DNA of 47,970 bases from JBFXDI01 sp050181295 (GTDB taxonomy: Bacteria > Pseudomonadota > Alphaproteobacteria > Rhizobiales > Aestuariivirgaceae): positions 1-47,970 of the forward strand of contig JBFXDI010000014.1 in assembly GCA_050181295.1 (NCBI GenBank), written 5' to 3'. The notes below the pieces were generated by a model. The model worked only from the letters and a program-made list of their open reading frames with translations, was not told where the DNA came from and did not search any database. Shown piece by piece: positions 1 to 6,474 of this stretch. The first letter of the stretch is position 1; the number at the start of each line of letters is the position of its first letter. The translations under genes were made by a program, and so were the position numbers.

Positions 1-93
1 CCCCGCATCATGCGCGCCGACACGGCGGCCGTGGCCGTGCTGGCGCTGGTGCAGGCCGCACTCGGCGACTGGCGGACCGATCAGCGCCCTTGA
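1..93 (+). CDS. rsmE: C-terminal end of 16S rRNA (uracil-1498-N3)-methyltransferase (partial)
   Basis: Only the last 30 codons are in the window, read in frame 1 to a TGA at 91-93. The visible end starts PRIMRADTAAVAVLALVQ. This matches the usual C-terminus of RsmE, where a G-P-R-I-L-R-x-E/D-T-A motif lines the SAM-binding knot of the SPOUT fold. RsmE methylates U1498 of 16S rRNA in the cytoplasm. In many Hyphomicrobiales rsmE is near gshA, as here. The call rests on a short tail and on context, so another SPOUT methyltransferase cannot be excluded. Confidence 0.7.
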   Translation, partial: PRIMRADTAAVAVLALVQAALGDWRTDQRP

Positions 94-177
94 TGACCGG
101 CGCCCTCAAACTTTGACTTGCCTGCCCCGCATCGCGGCAGCTAGAGCAATCGTCCCTAAAACCTTTGGACGCGCCCT

Positions 178-1560
178 TTGAGCGGACCCTCCCCCGAGAC
201 CGAAGAAACCCGCCGCCTCATCTCAGGCAAGGCCGATCTCGTGGCCGAGCTCGAGGCCGGCTGCAAGCCCAAGGCCGCCTGGCGGATCGGCACCGAGCAC
301 GAGAAATTCCCGTTCCTGACCGACACGCTGGAGCCCGTCCCTTATGCGGGCGAGCGCTCGATCCGGGCGCTGCTCGAGGGGCTTCGCGACCGCTTCGGCT
401 GGACGCCGGTGATGGAGGGCGAGAACATCATCGGTCTCAGCGATCCCGCGCATGGGGGCGCGATATCGCTGGAGCCCGGCGGGCAGTTCGAGCTCTCGGG
501 CGCGCCGCTCGAAAGCGTGCGCGAGACCTGCGAGGAGGTGCACGAGCACCTGGCGCAGGTGCGCGAGGTCGGCGACCGGCTCGGGATCGGCTTCCTGGGG
601 CTGGGCTTTTCCCCCAAGTGGACGCGCGCCGAGACGCCCATGATGCCCAAGGGCCGCTACAAGATCATGCGCGCCTACATGGCGAGGAAGGGCAAGCTCG
701 GCCAGGACATGATGCTGCGCTCCTGCACCGTGCAGGTGAACCTCGACTTCTCCTCCGAAGCCGACATGGTGCGGAAGATGCGCGTGTCGCTGGCGCTGCA
801 GCCGGTGGCGACCGCGCTCTTCGCGAGCTCTCCGTTCACGGAAGGAGAGCCCAACGGCTTCCGCACCTTCCGCTCCGAGATCTGGCGCGACACCGACCCG
901 GACCGCACGGGCATGCTGCCCTTCGCCTTCGAGGACGGTTTTGGCTTCGAGCGCTATGTCGACTACGCGCTCGATGTGCCGATGTACTTCGTCTACCGCG
1001 ACGGCACCTATCACGACGTGGCGGGAGAAAGCTTCCGCGCCTTTCTCGAAGGCAGGCTCCCGCAGCTTCCGGGATTGAAGCCCACGATCAAGGACTGGCG
1101 CGACCATCTCACCACCATCTTCCCCGAAGTGCGCCTGAAGCGCTTCCTCGAGATGCGGGGCGCCGACAGCGGCCAGTGGCGCAGGCTCTGCGCGCTTCCC
1201 GCCTTCTGGGTGGGGCTGCTCTATGACCAGCCGGCGCTGGATGCCGCCTGGGATGTCGTGAAGGACTGGACGGCCGAGGAGCGGCAGGGCTTGCGCGATG
1301 CCGTGCCGCGCCAGGCGCTTGCCGCGAAGATCCGTGGGCGGACGGTTTCGGAGGTGGCGCGCGAAGTGCTGCTCATCGCCCGCCGCGGGCTCGATGCGCG
1401 CGGCCTCGAAGGCTGCATGGGTCGCTCGGAGTCCCAGTTCCTGGACGTGCTCGATGAGATGGCGCAGTCCGGCCGCACGCAGGCCGAGACGCTGCTCGAT
1501 CTCTATCACGGCGCCTGGGAGGGCGACATCGACCGCGTGTTCCGCGACTTCGCGTTCTGA
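178..1560 (+). CDS. gshA: Glutamate-cysteine ligase, plant/alphaproteobacterial type
   Basis: 460 residues, the usual length for the GCS2-type ligase that joins glutamate and cysteine with ATP as the first step of glutathione synthesis. The N-terminal GTEHEKF motif (residues 38-44) is diagnostic of the plant/alphaproteobacterial class. Other family motifs present are GLGFSPKW and the region with MARKGKLGQDMMLRSCTVQVN. The start is a TTG at 178 with only a weak GGACG upstream. No ATG in frame lies close by, and the family N-terminus fits this start. The gap to the rsmE end is 84 bp. No terminator is obvious after the stop, only the palindrome at 1578-1626. The protein is cytoplasmic. The call is firm; the exact start is less so. 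Confidence 0.93.
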   Translation: MSGPSPETEETRRLISGKADLVAELEAGCKPKAAWRIGTEHEKFPFLTDTLEPVPYAGERSIRALLEGLRDRFGWTPVMEGENIIGLSDPAHGGAISLEPGGQFELSGAPLESVRETCEEVHEHLAQVREVGDRLGIGFLGLGFSPKWTRAETPMMPKGRYKIMRAYMARKGKLGQDMMLRSCTVQVNLDFSSEADMVRKMRVSLALQPVATALFASSPFTEGEPNGFRTFRSEIWRDTDPDRTGMLPFAFEDGFGFERYVDYALDVPMYFVYRDGTYHDVAGESFRAFLEGRLPQLPGLKPTIKDWRDHLTTIFPEVRLKRFLEMRGADSGQWRRLCALPAFWVGLLYDQPALDAAWDVVKDWTAEERQGLRDAVPRQALAAKIRGRTVSEVAREVLLIARRGLDARGLEGCMGRSESQFLDVLDEMAQSGRTQAETLLDLYHGAWEGDIDRVFRDFAF

Positions 1561-1577
1561 GCCGAATCCAATAAGTC

Positions 1578-1626
1578 GAGCATGATCTTGCCGGAAAAGT
1601 GCTTCACACTTTTCCGGATCATGCTC
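1578..1626. repeat. GAGCATGATC palindromic repeat, copy 1
   Basis: A 49-bp near-perfect palindrome. The outer arms are GAGCATGATC and GATCATGCTC, the inner arms CCGGAAAAGT and ACTTTTCCGG, and the loop is GCTTCAC. The second copy at 5433-5481 differs by one base, and similarity extends about 10 bp upstream of both. GAGCATGATC...GATCATGCTC elements are common intergenic repeats in Hyphomicrobiales. It lies between gshA and the dehydrogenase gene and can form a long hairpin in RNA. It is followed by CTAGGCTC rather than a T-run, so it is not a classical terminator. Confidence 0.85.
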
Positions 1627-1661
1627 TAGGCTCGCTTGAGGATTTTGGGGAGCAGGGGCAA

Positions 1662-2741
1662 ATGAAAGCCGCCGTCTGCCGCAGGTTCGGCGAGCCGCTG
1701 GTCATCGAGGAGCTTGATCTCGCAGCGCCCGGACCGGGGGAGGTGAAGGTCGCGATCAAGGCCTGCGCCATCTGCCATTCCGACATCTTCTTCCTCGACG
1801 GCGCCTGGGGCGGAACGCTTCCCGCCGTCTACGGGCACGAGGCGGCCGGCATCGTCGAGGCGCTGGGCGAAGGCGTGTCGGATCTGAAGGCCGGCGACCA
1901 TGTGGTGGTGACGCTGATCCGCTCCTGCGGCCACTGCCACTATTGCGGACGGGGCGAGGAGGTGCTCTGCGAGAGCGAGTTCGCGCTCGACCGCAAGGGT
2001 CCTCTCACGGGCCCCGATGGCGAGGCCGTGAAGCAGGGTCTGCGCACCGGAGCCTTCGCGGAGGCCGTGGTGGTGGAGCGCTCGCAGGTGGCCGCGATTC
2101 CGAAATCCATTCCCTTCGAGGCCGCCTCCCTCATCGCCTGCGGCGGACTCACAGGCTTCGGGGCCGTGGTCAACACCGCCGACGTGAAGCCCGGCGCGAG
2201 CGTGGTGGTGATCGGCGCAGGGGGCGTCGGCCTCAACAGCATCCAGGCCGCCCGCATTGTGGGCGCGGCGCCGCTCATCGCCATCGATGTCCTGGACAGG
2301 AAGCTCGCGGCGGCCCGCCGCTTCGGCGCGGGCGACACCGTGAATGCGCGCGACGAGGAGGCCGTTGCAAGGGTGCGGGAGCTGACCCACGGCCGCGGCG
2401 CCGACTATGTCTTCGTCACCGTGGGCTCAGGCGCCGTGGTGGATCAGGCTTTCGGCATGCTGTCGCGCGGCGGCCGGCTGGTGCTCGTCGGCATGCCGCC
2501 CTCCGGCGTGACCGCCACCATGGATCCGGGCAACATCGCCAACGACTCCCAGATCGTGCTCGGCTCCAAGATGGGATCTTCGCGCGTGAAGATCGACGTA
2601 CCGAAGCTCGTCGATCTCTACCAGCGGGGCGAGCTGCTGCTCGACGAGCTGGTGAGCGGCCGCTATCCGCTGGAGCGTATCAACGAGGCGGTCGCCTCCT
2701 CGCGCTCAGGCACCGCGCTCCGCAACGTGATCGTATTCTAG
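1662..2741 (+). CDS. Zinc-dependent medium-chain alcohol dehydrogenase
   Basis: 359 residues from the ATG at 1662, chosen because MKAAVCRRFGEPLVIEE is the standard family N-terminus and GGGGAGCAGGGG lies just upstream. Catalytic zinc ligands are Cys38 (in ICHSD) and the GHE at residues 58-60. The structural zinc lobe is intact with Cys89, Cys92, Cys95 and Cys103. The Rossmann motif GAGGVG lies near residue 199 and is followed by an acidic residue in AIDV, which suggests NAD preference. It resembles class III / S-hydroxymethyl-glutathione and aryl-alcohol dehydrogenases, but the substrate cannot be told. The next gene starts 7 bp after its stop, so the two are probably co-transcribed, pointing to oxidation of a sugar-acid or alcohol product. 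Confidence 0.88.
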   Translation: MKAAVCRRFGEPLVIEELDLAAPGPGEVKVAIKACAICHSDIFFLDGAWGGTLPAVYGHEAAGIVEALGEGVSDLKAGDHVVVTLIRSCGHCHYCGRGEEVLCESEFALDRKGPLTGPDGEAVKQGLRTGAFAEAVVVERSQVAAIPKSIPFEAASLIACGGLTGFGAVVNTADVKPGASVVVIGAGGVGLNSIQAARIVGAAPLIAIDVLDRKLAAARRFGAGDTVNARDEEAVARVRELTHGRGADYVFVTVGSGAVVDQAFGMLSRGGRLVLVGMPPSGVTATMDPGNIANDSQIVLGSKMGSSRVKIDVPKLVDLYQRGELLLDELVSGRYPLERINEAVASSRSGTALRNVIVF

Positions 2742-2748
2742 CCCGCCC

Positions 2749-3960
2749 ATGCGCATCAGCGGGCTGAAAACCTTCATCGTCGGCAATCCCCCACCCCAGG
2801 CGGGCGGCCGCTATTTCATATTCGTGAAGCTCGTGACCGCCTGCGGCATCGAAGGCGTGGGTGAGGTCTATTGCGCGACCTTCCGGCCCTCGGTCGTGGT
2901 CGAGATGGTGAAGGACGTGTTCGAGCGGCACGTCGAAGATATGGACCCGTTCCGCATCGAGGCCCTGTGGCGCAACGTCTACGGCCGCGGCTACACGATG
3001 CGGCCAGACGTCTCGCTCATGGGCGTGCTCTCGGGGCTCGAGATGGCGCTCTGGGACATCCAGGGCAAGGCGGTCGGGAAGCCCGTCTGTGATCTCCTCG
3101 GCGGGCGCGTGCACGAGCGCCTGCGGACCTATACCTATCTCTATCCGAGATCCGGCGAGGGCGGCGCCTATGCGCCCTCGCCCGTCTATTCCGATCCCGA
3201 TGCCGCTGCCGGGCGCGCGCTCGAATACATCGCCATGGGCTTCACGGCAGTGAAGTTCGATCCGGCCGGCCGCTATTCGACCTTCGATCCCCGCCAGCCG
3301 AGCCTAGAGGCGCTGGACCGCTCGGAAGCCTTCTGCCGGACGATCCGGGCGGCGGTCGGCGACCGGTGCGACCTGCTCTTCGGCACCCATGGGCAGTTCA
3401 CGACCTCGGGCGCCATCCGGCTTGCGCGGCGCATCGAGCCCTACGATCCCTTATGGTTCGAGGAGCCCGTGCCGCCGGAAATGCCGGAGGAGATGGCGAA
3501 GGTCGCGCGCGCCACCAGGGTGCCGGTCGCGACTGGCGAGCGGCTCTCGACCAAGTACGAGTTCGCGCGCGTGCTGGCGCTTGGCGCCGCCTCGATCCTG
3601 CAGCCGGCGCTCGGCCGTGTCGGCGGGCTGCTGGAAGCCAAGAAGATCGCCGCCATGGCCGAGACACACTACGCCCAGATCGCGCCGCATCTCTATTGCG
3701 GGCCGATCGAGGGCGCGGCCAATATTCAGCTCGCGGCCGCCTCACCCAATTTCCTGATCCTCGAGAGCATCGAGACGTGGGGCGGCTTCCATGCGGAGCT
3801 CTTGAAAACCCCGATCCGCTGGGAGGAAGGCTTCGTCGTGCCGCCGGACGCGCCGGGCCTCGGCGTCGAGCTCGACGAGGACGTGGCCCTGGCGCATCCC
3901 TGGGAGGGCGATGAGCTCCATCTCGTGCCGGCCGAAGGCCCGCTCGGCTGGCGGGAGTGA
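2749..3960 (+). CDS. Mandelate racemase / muconate lactonizing enzyme family protein (enolase superfamily)
   Basis: 403 residues with the two-domain enolase-superfamily plan: an N-terminal capping domain to about residue 130, then a TIM barrel. Barrel landmarks are AVKFDPAG (end of strand 2), LLFGTHGQF (strand 3), LWFEEPVPP (strand 4), VATGERLS (strand 5), QPALGRVGG (strand 6) and IAPHLYCGP (strand 7). The second and third metal-ligand glutamates are present. The first, normally Asp in a D-x-N/H motif, aligns with Gly in GTHGQ. Sequence style is nearest to acid-sugar dehydratases and cycloisomerases such as D-galactonate dehydratase, but I cannot assign a substrate. It is translated just after the alcohol dehydrogenase, consistent with a small sugar-acid pathway. 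Confidence 0.85.
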   Translation: MRISGLKTFIVGNPPPQAGGRYFIFVKLVTACGIEGVGEVYCATFRPSVVVEMVKDVFERHVEDMDPFRIEALWRNVYGRGYTMRPDVSLMGVLSGLEMALWDIQGKAVGKPVCDLLGGRVHERLRTYTYLYPRSGEGGAYAPSPVYSDPDAAAGRALEYIAMGFTAVKFDPAGRYSTFDPRQPSLEALDRSEAFCRTIRAAVGDRCDLLFGTHGQFTTSGAIRLARRIEPYDPLWFEEPVPPEMPEEMAKVARATRVPVATGERLSTKYEFARVLALGAASILQPALGRVGGLLEAKKIAAMAETHYAQIAPHLYCGPIEGAANIQLAAASPNFLILESIETWGGFHAELLKTPIRWEEGFVVPPDAPGLGVELDEDVALAHPWEGDELHLVPAEGPLGWRE

Positions 3961-3991
3961 AGCCGTAGATCAACTCTCCGCTTTCTCTCCT

Positions 3992-4069
3992 GTCATGCCA
4001 GCGAAAGCTGGCATCCCCTCGAGCCAAGCGGACGGGGCTTCAGGGGACCTCAGCTTGCGCTGGGGTGAC
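3992..4069. repeat. Composite GTCAT...GTGAC double-hairpin repeat
   Basis: Two short palindromes form one larger element. GTCATGCCAGC-gaaa-GCTGGCATCC opens it, and CCTCAGCTTGCGCTGGGGTGAC closes it about 30 bp on. The outermost ends are inverted (GTCA / TGAC). It fills the gap between the convergent ends of the enolase-superfamily gene and the LysR gene. The same layout recurs at 40447-40522 and, degenerate, at 27382-27469. Confidence 0.75.
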
Positions 4070-4080
4070 GAGGTAGGTCC

Positions 4081-4962
4081 TTACTCCGCGGCCATCAGTG
4101 GACGGACGAGGTTGCCGAGGCTGTCCTTGATGTGGCTCGCGAGCGCGTCGGTCACGTCCGACCTCTTGCCCGGCGAGCGGATGAGGCCGATCTCGAATTC
4201 GCCGAGATTGGGAAAGCCCTCGTCCTCGCTCAGCATGCGCATGCCGGGGCGCACGCAGATCTGCGGCACCACGCCGACGGCGAATCCCGACAGGACGGCC
4301 GCGTTGATGGCGTTGGAATTGCTCGACGCATAGGCGATGCGGTAGGGCCGCTCCAGGCGGTCGAGCGTCTCGAGCGCCATGCGCCGCCAGGAGCAGCCGA
4401 CCTGCGAGATGGCGATGGGCAGCGGATCCTGCATGTGCGGCCCGTGGCGCATGGAGATGACCCAGACCAGGGGCTCGGTGCGGATGGGCTCCGGATTGCC
4501 GCCGATATGCATGCAGGAGATGAGGGCAAGGTCCACCTCGCCCTTGGCGACCATGCCGACCTGCTGCTCGCTGTTGCGGCACTCGACGTCGACCTGCACC
4601 ATGGGATGCGTCCGGGCGAAGCGGGCGAGGATCTCAGGCAGGAAGCGGTCGGCATAGTCGTCCGGCGTGCCGAAGCGCACGGTGCCCGTGAGCTCGGGCT
4701 TGGTGAAGGTGCTGACCGCCTCGTCATTGAGCTTCACGATGCGGCGCGCATAGTCGAGCAGCCGCTCGCCGTCGATCGTGAGCCGGTTCTGGCGCCCGTC
4801 GCGCGCGAACACGGCCCGCCCGAGCAACTCCTCGAGCCGCTTCATCTGCATGCTCACCGCCGACTGCGTGCGGCCCACATCCCCCGCCGCGCGGGTGAAG
4901 GAGCCGCTTTCGGCGATGGCGATGAAGGTCTTCAGAAGATCGATATCGAGGTTGGGGATCAT
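4081..4962 (-). CDS. LysR-type transcriptional regulator, LrhA-like
   Basis: 293 residues, standard LysR length. The winged helix-turn-helix spans about residues 5-64, with the typical FIAIAESGSFTRAA and RTQSAVSMQMKRLEE helices. The effector-binding domain begins near residue 90 (GTVRFGTPDDYADRFLP). The N-terminal pattern D-x-D-L-L-K-T-F and the R-T-Q-S-A-V-S helix resemble the LrhA/PecT branch more than CbbR or LsrB/VtlR. GGGAGG lies 5 bp before the ATG. Upstream is a candidate promoter (4994-5022) inside an inverted repeat (4982-5024), shared with the divergent DUF1127 gene. That is the likeliest target besides its own gene. The sugar-acid genes are convergent, so control of them is less likely. 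Confidence 0.88.
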   Translation of the reverse strand: MIPNLDIDLLKTFIAIAESGSFTRAAGDVGRTQSAVSMQMKRLEELLGRAVFARDGRQNRLTIDGERLLDYARRIVKLNDEAVSTFTKPELTGTVRFGTPDDYADRFLPEILARFARTHPMVQVDVECRNSEQQVGMVAKGEVDLALISCMHIGGNPEPIRTEPLVWVISMRHGPHMQDPLPIAISQVGCSWRRMALETLDRLERPYRIAYASSNSNAINAAVLSGFAVGVVPQICVRPGMRMLSEDEGFPNLGEFEIGLIRSPGKRSDVTDALASHIKDSLGNLVRPLMAAE

Positions 4963-4981
4963 CGGCGCCTCCCATCAAGAT

Positions 4982-5024
4982 CATTGATTGAGAGAATAAA
5001 ACATATTCGTTGGATTAATCAATG
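4982..5024. promoter_or_regulatory. Inverted repeat CATTGATT-N27-AATCAATG in the LysR/DUF1127 intergenic region
   Basis: Perfect 8-bp arms at 4982-4989 and 5017-5024 flank an AT-rich spacer in a GC-rich genome. The right arm overlaps the -35 box proposed for the LysR gene, and the left arm lies between its -10 and its ATG. That is where an autoregulating LysR protein would be expected to bind. Binding is inferred, not shown. Confidence 0.5.
4994..5022 (-). promoter_or_regulatory. Candidate sigma-70 promoter of the LysR gene
   Basis: On the minus strand, TTGATT (5022-5017) and TTATTC (4999-4994) are separated by 17 bp and lie about 32 bp upstream of the ATG at 4962. The segment is the most AT-rich in the area. 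Assigned by pattern only. Confidence 0.5.
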
Positions 5025-5128
5025 GGCCGACGCTAAATTTCATTTGTCACAAGCGATGAAGCGTCCGCTCCAACCGGCGGCAAATATCCGGAAAACAATA
5101 GTTTTTCCGCAACGAGGAGGATTTTGCC

Positions 5129-5371
5129 ATGCGTGAATATGCTCTCGCGACGGCATTGAACCAGGATGCCGCCCACAACTTCGCAACCGTTCGGCGTGTC
5201 TTCGCCAATTGGCTCAGCCGCCGCCGCCTGCGGCACATCGACGACCTGGACGATCATATCCTGCAGGACATCGGCCTGAACCGCGACGACCTGCGCGCGG
5301 TCCTGCGCATGCCGCTCGCAGTCGATCCCCTGCAGGAGCTGCAGCGCCAGTCGCGCCGCCGCCCGCGCTAG
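5129..5371 (+). CDS. DUF1127 domain small protein
   Basis: 80 residues, with a strong AGGAGGA ribosome-binding site 7 bp before the ATG. The C-terminal half carries the DUF1127 signature: an Arg-rich helix (WLSRRRLRHIDDLDD, about residues 28-42) followed by HILQDIGLNRDDL. DUF1127 proteins are small, basic and abundant in alphaproteobacteria. Some bind RNA or tune phosphate and carbon stress responses, but the role here is unknown. It is divergent from the LysR gene with a 166-bp shared AT-rich region, so LysR control is plausible. A hairpin repeat begins at the base after its stop codon. Confidence 0.87.
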   Translation: MREYALATALNQDAAHNFATVRRVFANWLSRRRLRHIDDLDDHILQDIGLNRDDLRAVLRMPLAVDPLQELQRQSRRRPR

Positions 5372-5418
5372 ATCACGATCCATCCGGGTTGAATCGACCC
5401 GGATGGATGAACGTGATC
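5371..5418. repeat. Long stem-loop directly after the DUF1127 gene
   Basis: GATCACG-ATCCATCCGGGT pairs with ACCCGGATGGAT-(GA)-ACGTGATC around a 7-nt loop, starting at the last base of the stop codon. It is not followed by a T-run. It may protect or end the DUF1127 transcript, or be a repeat element. It is followed 14 bp later by the GAGCATGATC palindrome. Confidence 0.65.
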
Positions 5419-5432
5419 GCTTCCAATGAGTT

Positions 5433-5481
5433 GAGCATGATCTTGTCGGAAAAGTGCTTCACACTTTTCCGGATCATGCTC
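5433..5481. repeat. GAGCATGATC palindromic repeat, copy 2
   Basis: One base different from the 49-bp palindrome at 1578-1626, with the same outer arms GAGCATGATC / GATCATGCTC and the same GCTTCAC loop. It lies between the convergent DUF1127 and DUF937 genes. Confidence 0.85.
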
Positions 5482-5506
5482 TAGCGAGGCGATGGACGCG
5501 GCACCA

Positions 5507-5534
5507 CAGCGGCGGGACGCCCCTCCCGCCGCTG
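5507..5534. terminator. GC-rich hairpin between convergent genes, possible bidirectional terminator
   Basis: CAGCGGCGGG and CCCGCCGCTG form a 10-bp perfect stem with an 8-nt loop. It is followed by TTTCTATC on the plus strand and begins 3 bp past the stop of the DUF937 gene on the minus strand. The T-run is weak, so the terminator role is only likely. Confidence 0.5.
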
Positions 5535-5537
5535 TTT

Positions 5538-6380
5538 CTATCTGCGGCCGAGGCTTCGCTCGACGGAGGCGAGAAGATCGTCCGCCGCGTTGCCGCGAGA
5601 CGTGTTGCGCCCGAGAACGTCGCCGAGAATATCGCGTCCCCGCGTCGCCGGATCTTCCTGAGGATCCGCCCTCTGCTGTTTGGGCGCGGGCGATCCTCGC
5701 CCGCCGCCGAGAATTTCTCCCAGAATATCGCCGAGACCACCGCCCGGCTGGCCGCTCCGTCCGGCCCCCCCTCCCAGCACGTCGCGCAGGATGTCGTCGA
5801 GGCCTCCGGGCATCTGCGGCGCTTGCGGCGCCTGGTTCTGGGGTGCCTGGCTTTGGGGGGTGGGCGCCCGCCTCGCGCCGCCGCCCAGAATGTCACCGAG
5901 GATGTCGCCCAGCCCTCCGGGCGATTGTGGCTCTGGAGCCTGCGGCGTCTGTGCAGCGCCGCGGCCGCCGAACATCGACTTGGCGAGACCGCCCAGCACC
6001 ATCGTGGCGATGATCGGCAGCATCTTCTTCAGGATGTCGCCGCCGATGCCGAGATTCTGCGCGGCCTGCAGAGCGACGCCGCGGCTGACATCGGGTGAGC
6101 CGAAGACATGGCCGAGGATGCCGTTGCCTTCCTGGCGCGCGTTGTCGAAGCGCACGGCATCCGGATCGTCGAGATAGCGGCCGTGGCTTCCCTGGCTCAG
6201 CGCGCCGACGAGCGCGGAGAGCCCGTCGCCCGAGGCCATGTTGCGCCGGAGCCCGGAGGCGATGACCGGCGCCAGCGCCTCGAAGGCCGAGCGCGTCTGC
6301 TCCTCGCTGAGGCCGAACTGCGCGCCGGCCGCGGTGAGGCTTCTGTTCTGCGATCCGGACAGGAGGTCGATGAGATCCAT
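5538..6380 (-). CDS. DUF937 (YidB-like) protein with repeated Gly-Leu-Asp-Ile-Leu motifs
   Basis: 280 residues from the ATG at 6380, preceded by a GGGAGA ribosome-binding site. Residues 1-140 form the DUF937 domain (MDLIDLLSGSQNRSL, then GLRRNMASGDGLSALV and GHVFGSPDVSRGVALQAA). Residues 141-280 are low-complexity Pro/Gln/Ala linkers with four copies of a short amphipathic unit: GGLGDILGDILGGG (155-168), a GGLDDILRDVLGGG unit near 192, a GGLGDILGEILGGG unit near 214, and GRDILGDVLGR near 248. There is no signal peptide and no enzyme motif. Function is unknown; the repeats suggest a self-assembly or protein-binding tail. The upstream gap to the MATE gene is 94 bp on the same strand. Confidence 0.82.
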   Translation of the reverse strand: MDLIDLLSGSQNRSLTAAGAQFGLSEEQTRSAFEALAPVIASGLRRNMASGDGLSALVGALSQGSHGRYLDDPDAVRFDNARQEGNGILGHVFGSPDVSRGVALQAAQNLGIGGDILKKMLPIIATMVLGGLAKSMFGGRGAAQTPQAPEPQSPGGLGDILGDILGGGARRAPTPQSQAPQNQAPQAPQMPGGLDDILRDVLGGGAGRSGQPGGGLGDILGEILGGGRGSPAPKQQRADPQEDPATRGRDILGDVLGRNTSRGNAADDLLASVERSLGRR

Positions 6381-6474
6381 GCCGCTTCTCCCTTGATGAG
6401 GAGGGATGAGACTAGCGCCGAAAGGCGGCCTTGGGGAGATCGCGGCCGGGCCGGAATGCCGGCATGGTTTCCGC

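Noticed and set aside
1599..1661. Earlier start of the alcohol dehydrogenase inside the palindrome.
   Set aside because: The first 21 residues would come from the repeat; the same decapeptide appears in the unrelated copy at 5454. The family start is at 1662.
4081..4962. Assignment of the LysR protein to VtlR/LsrB because of the DUF1127 neighbour.
   Set aside because: The N-terminal helix sequence differs from VtlR and is closer to LrhA.
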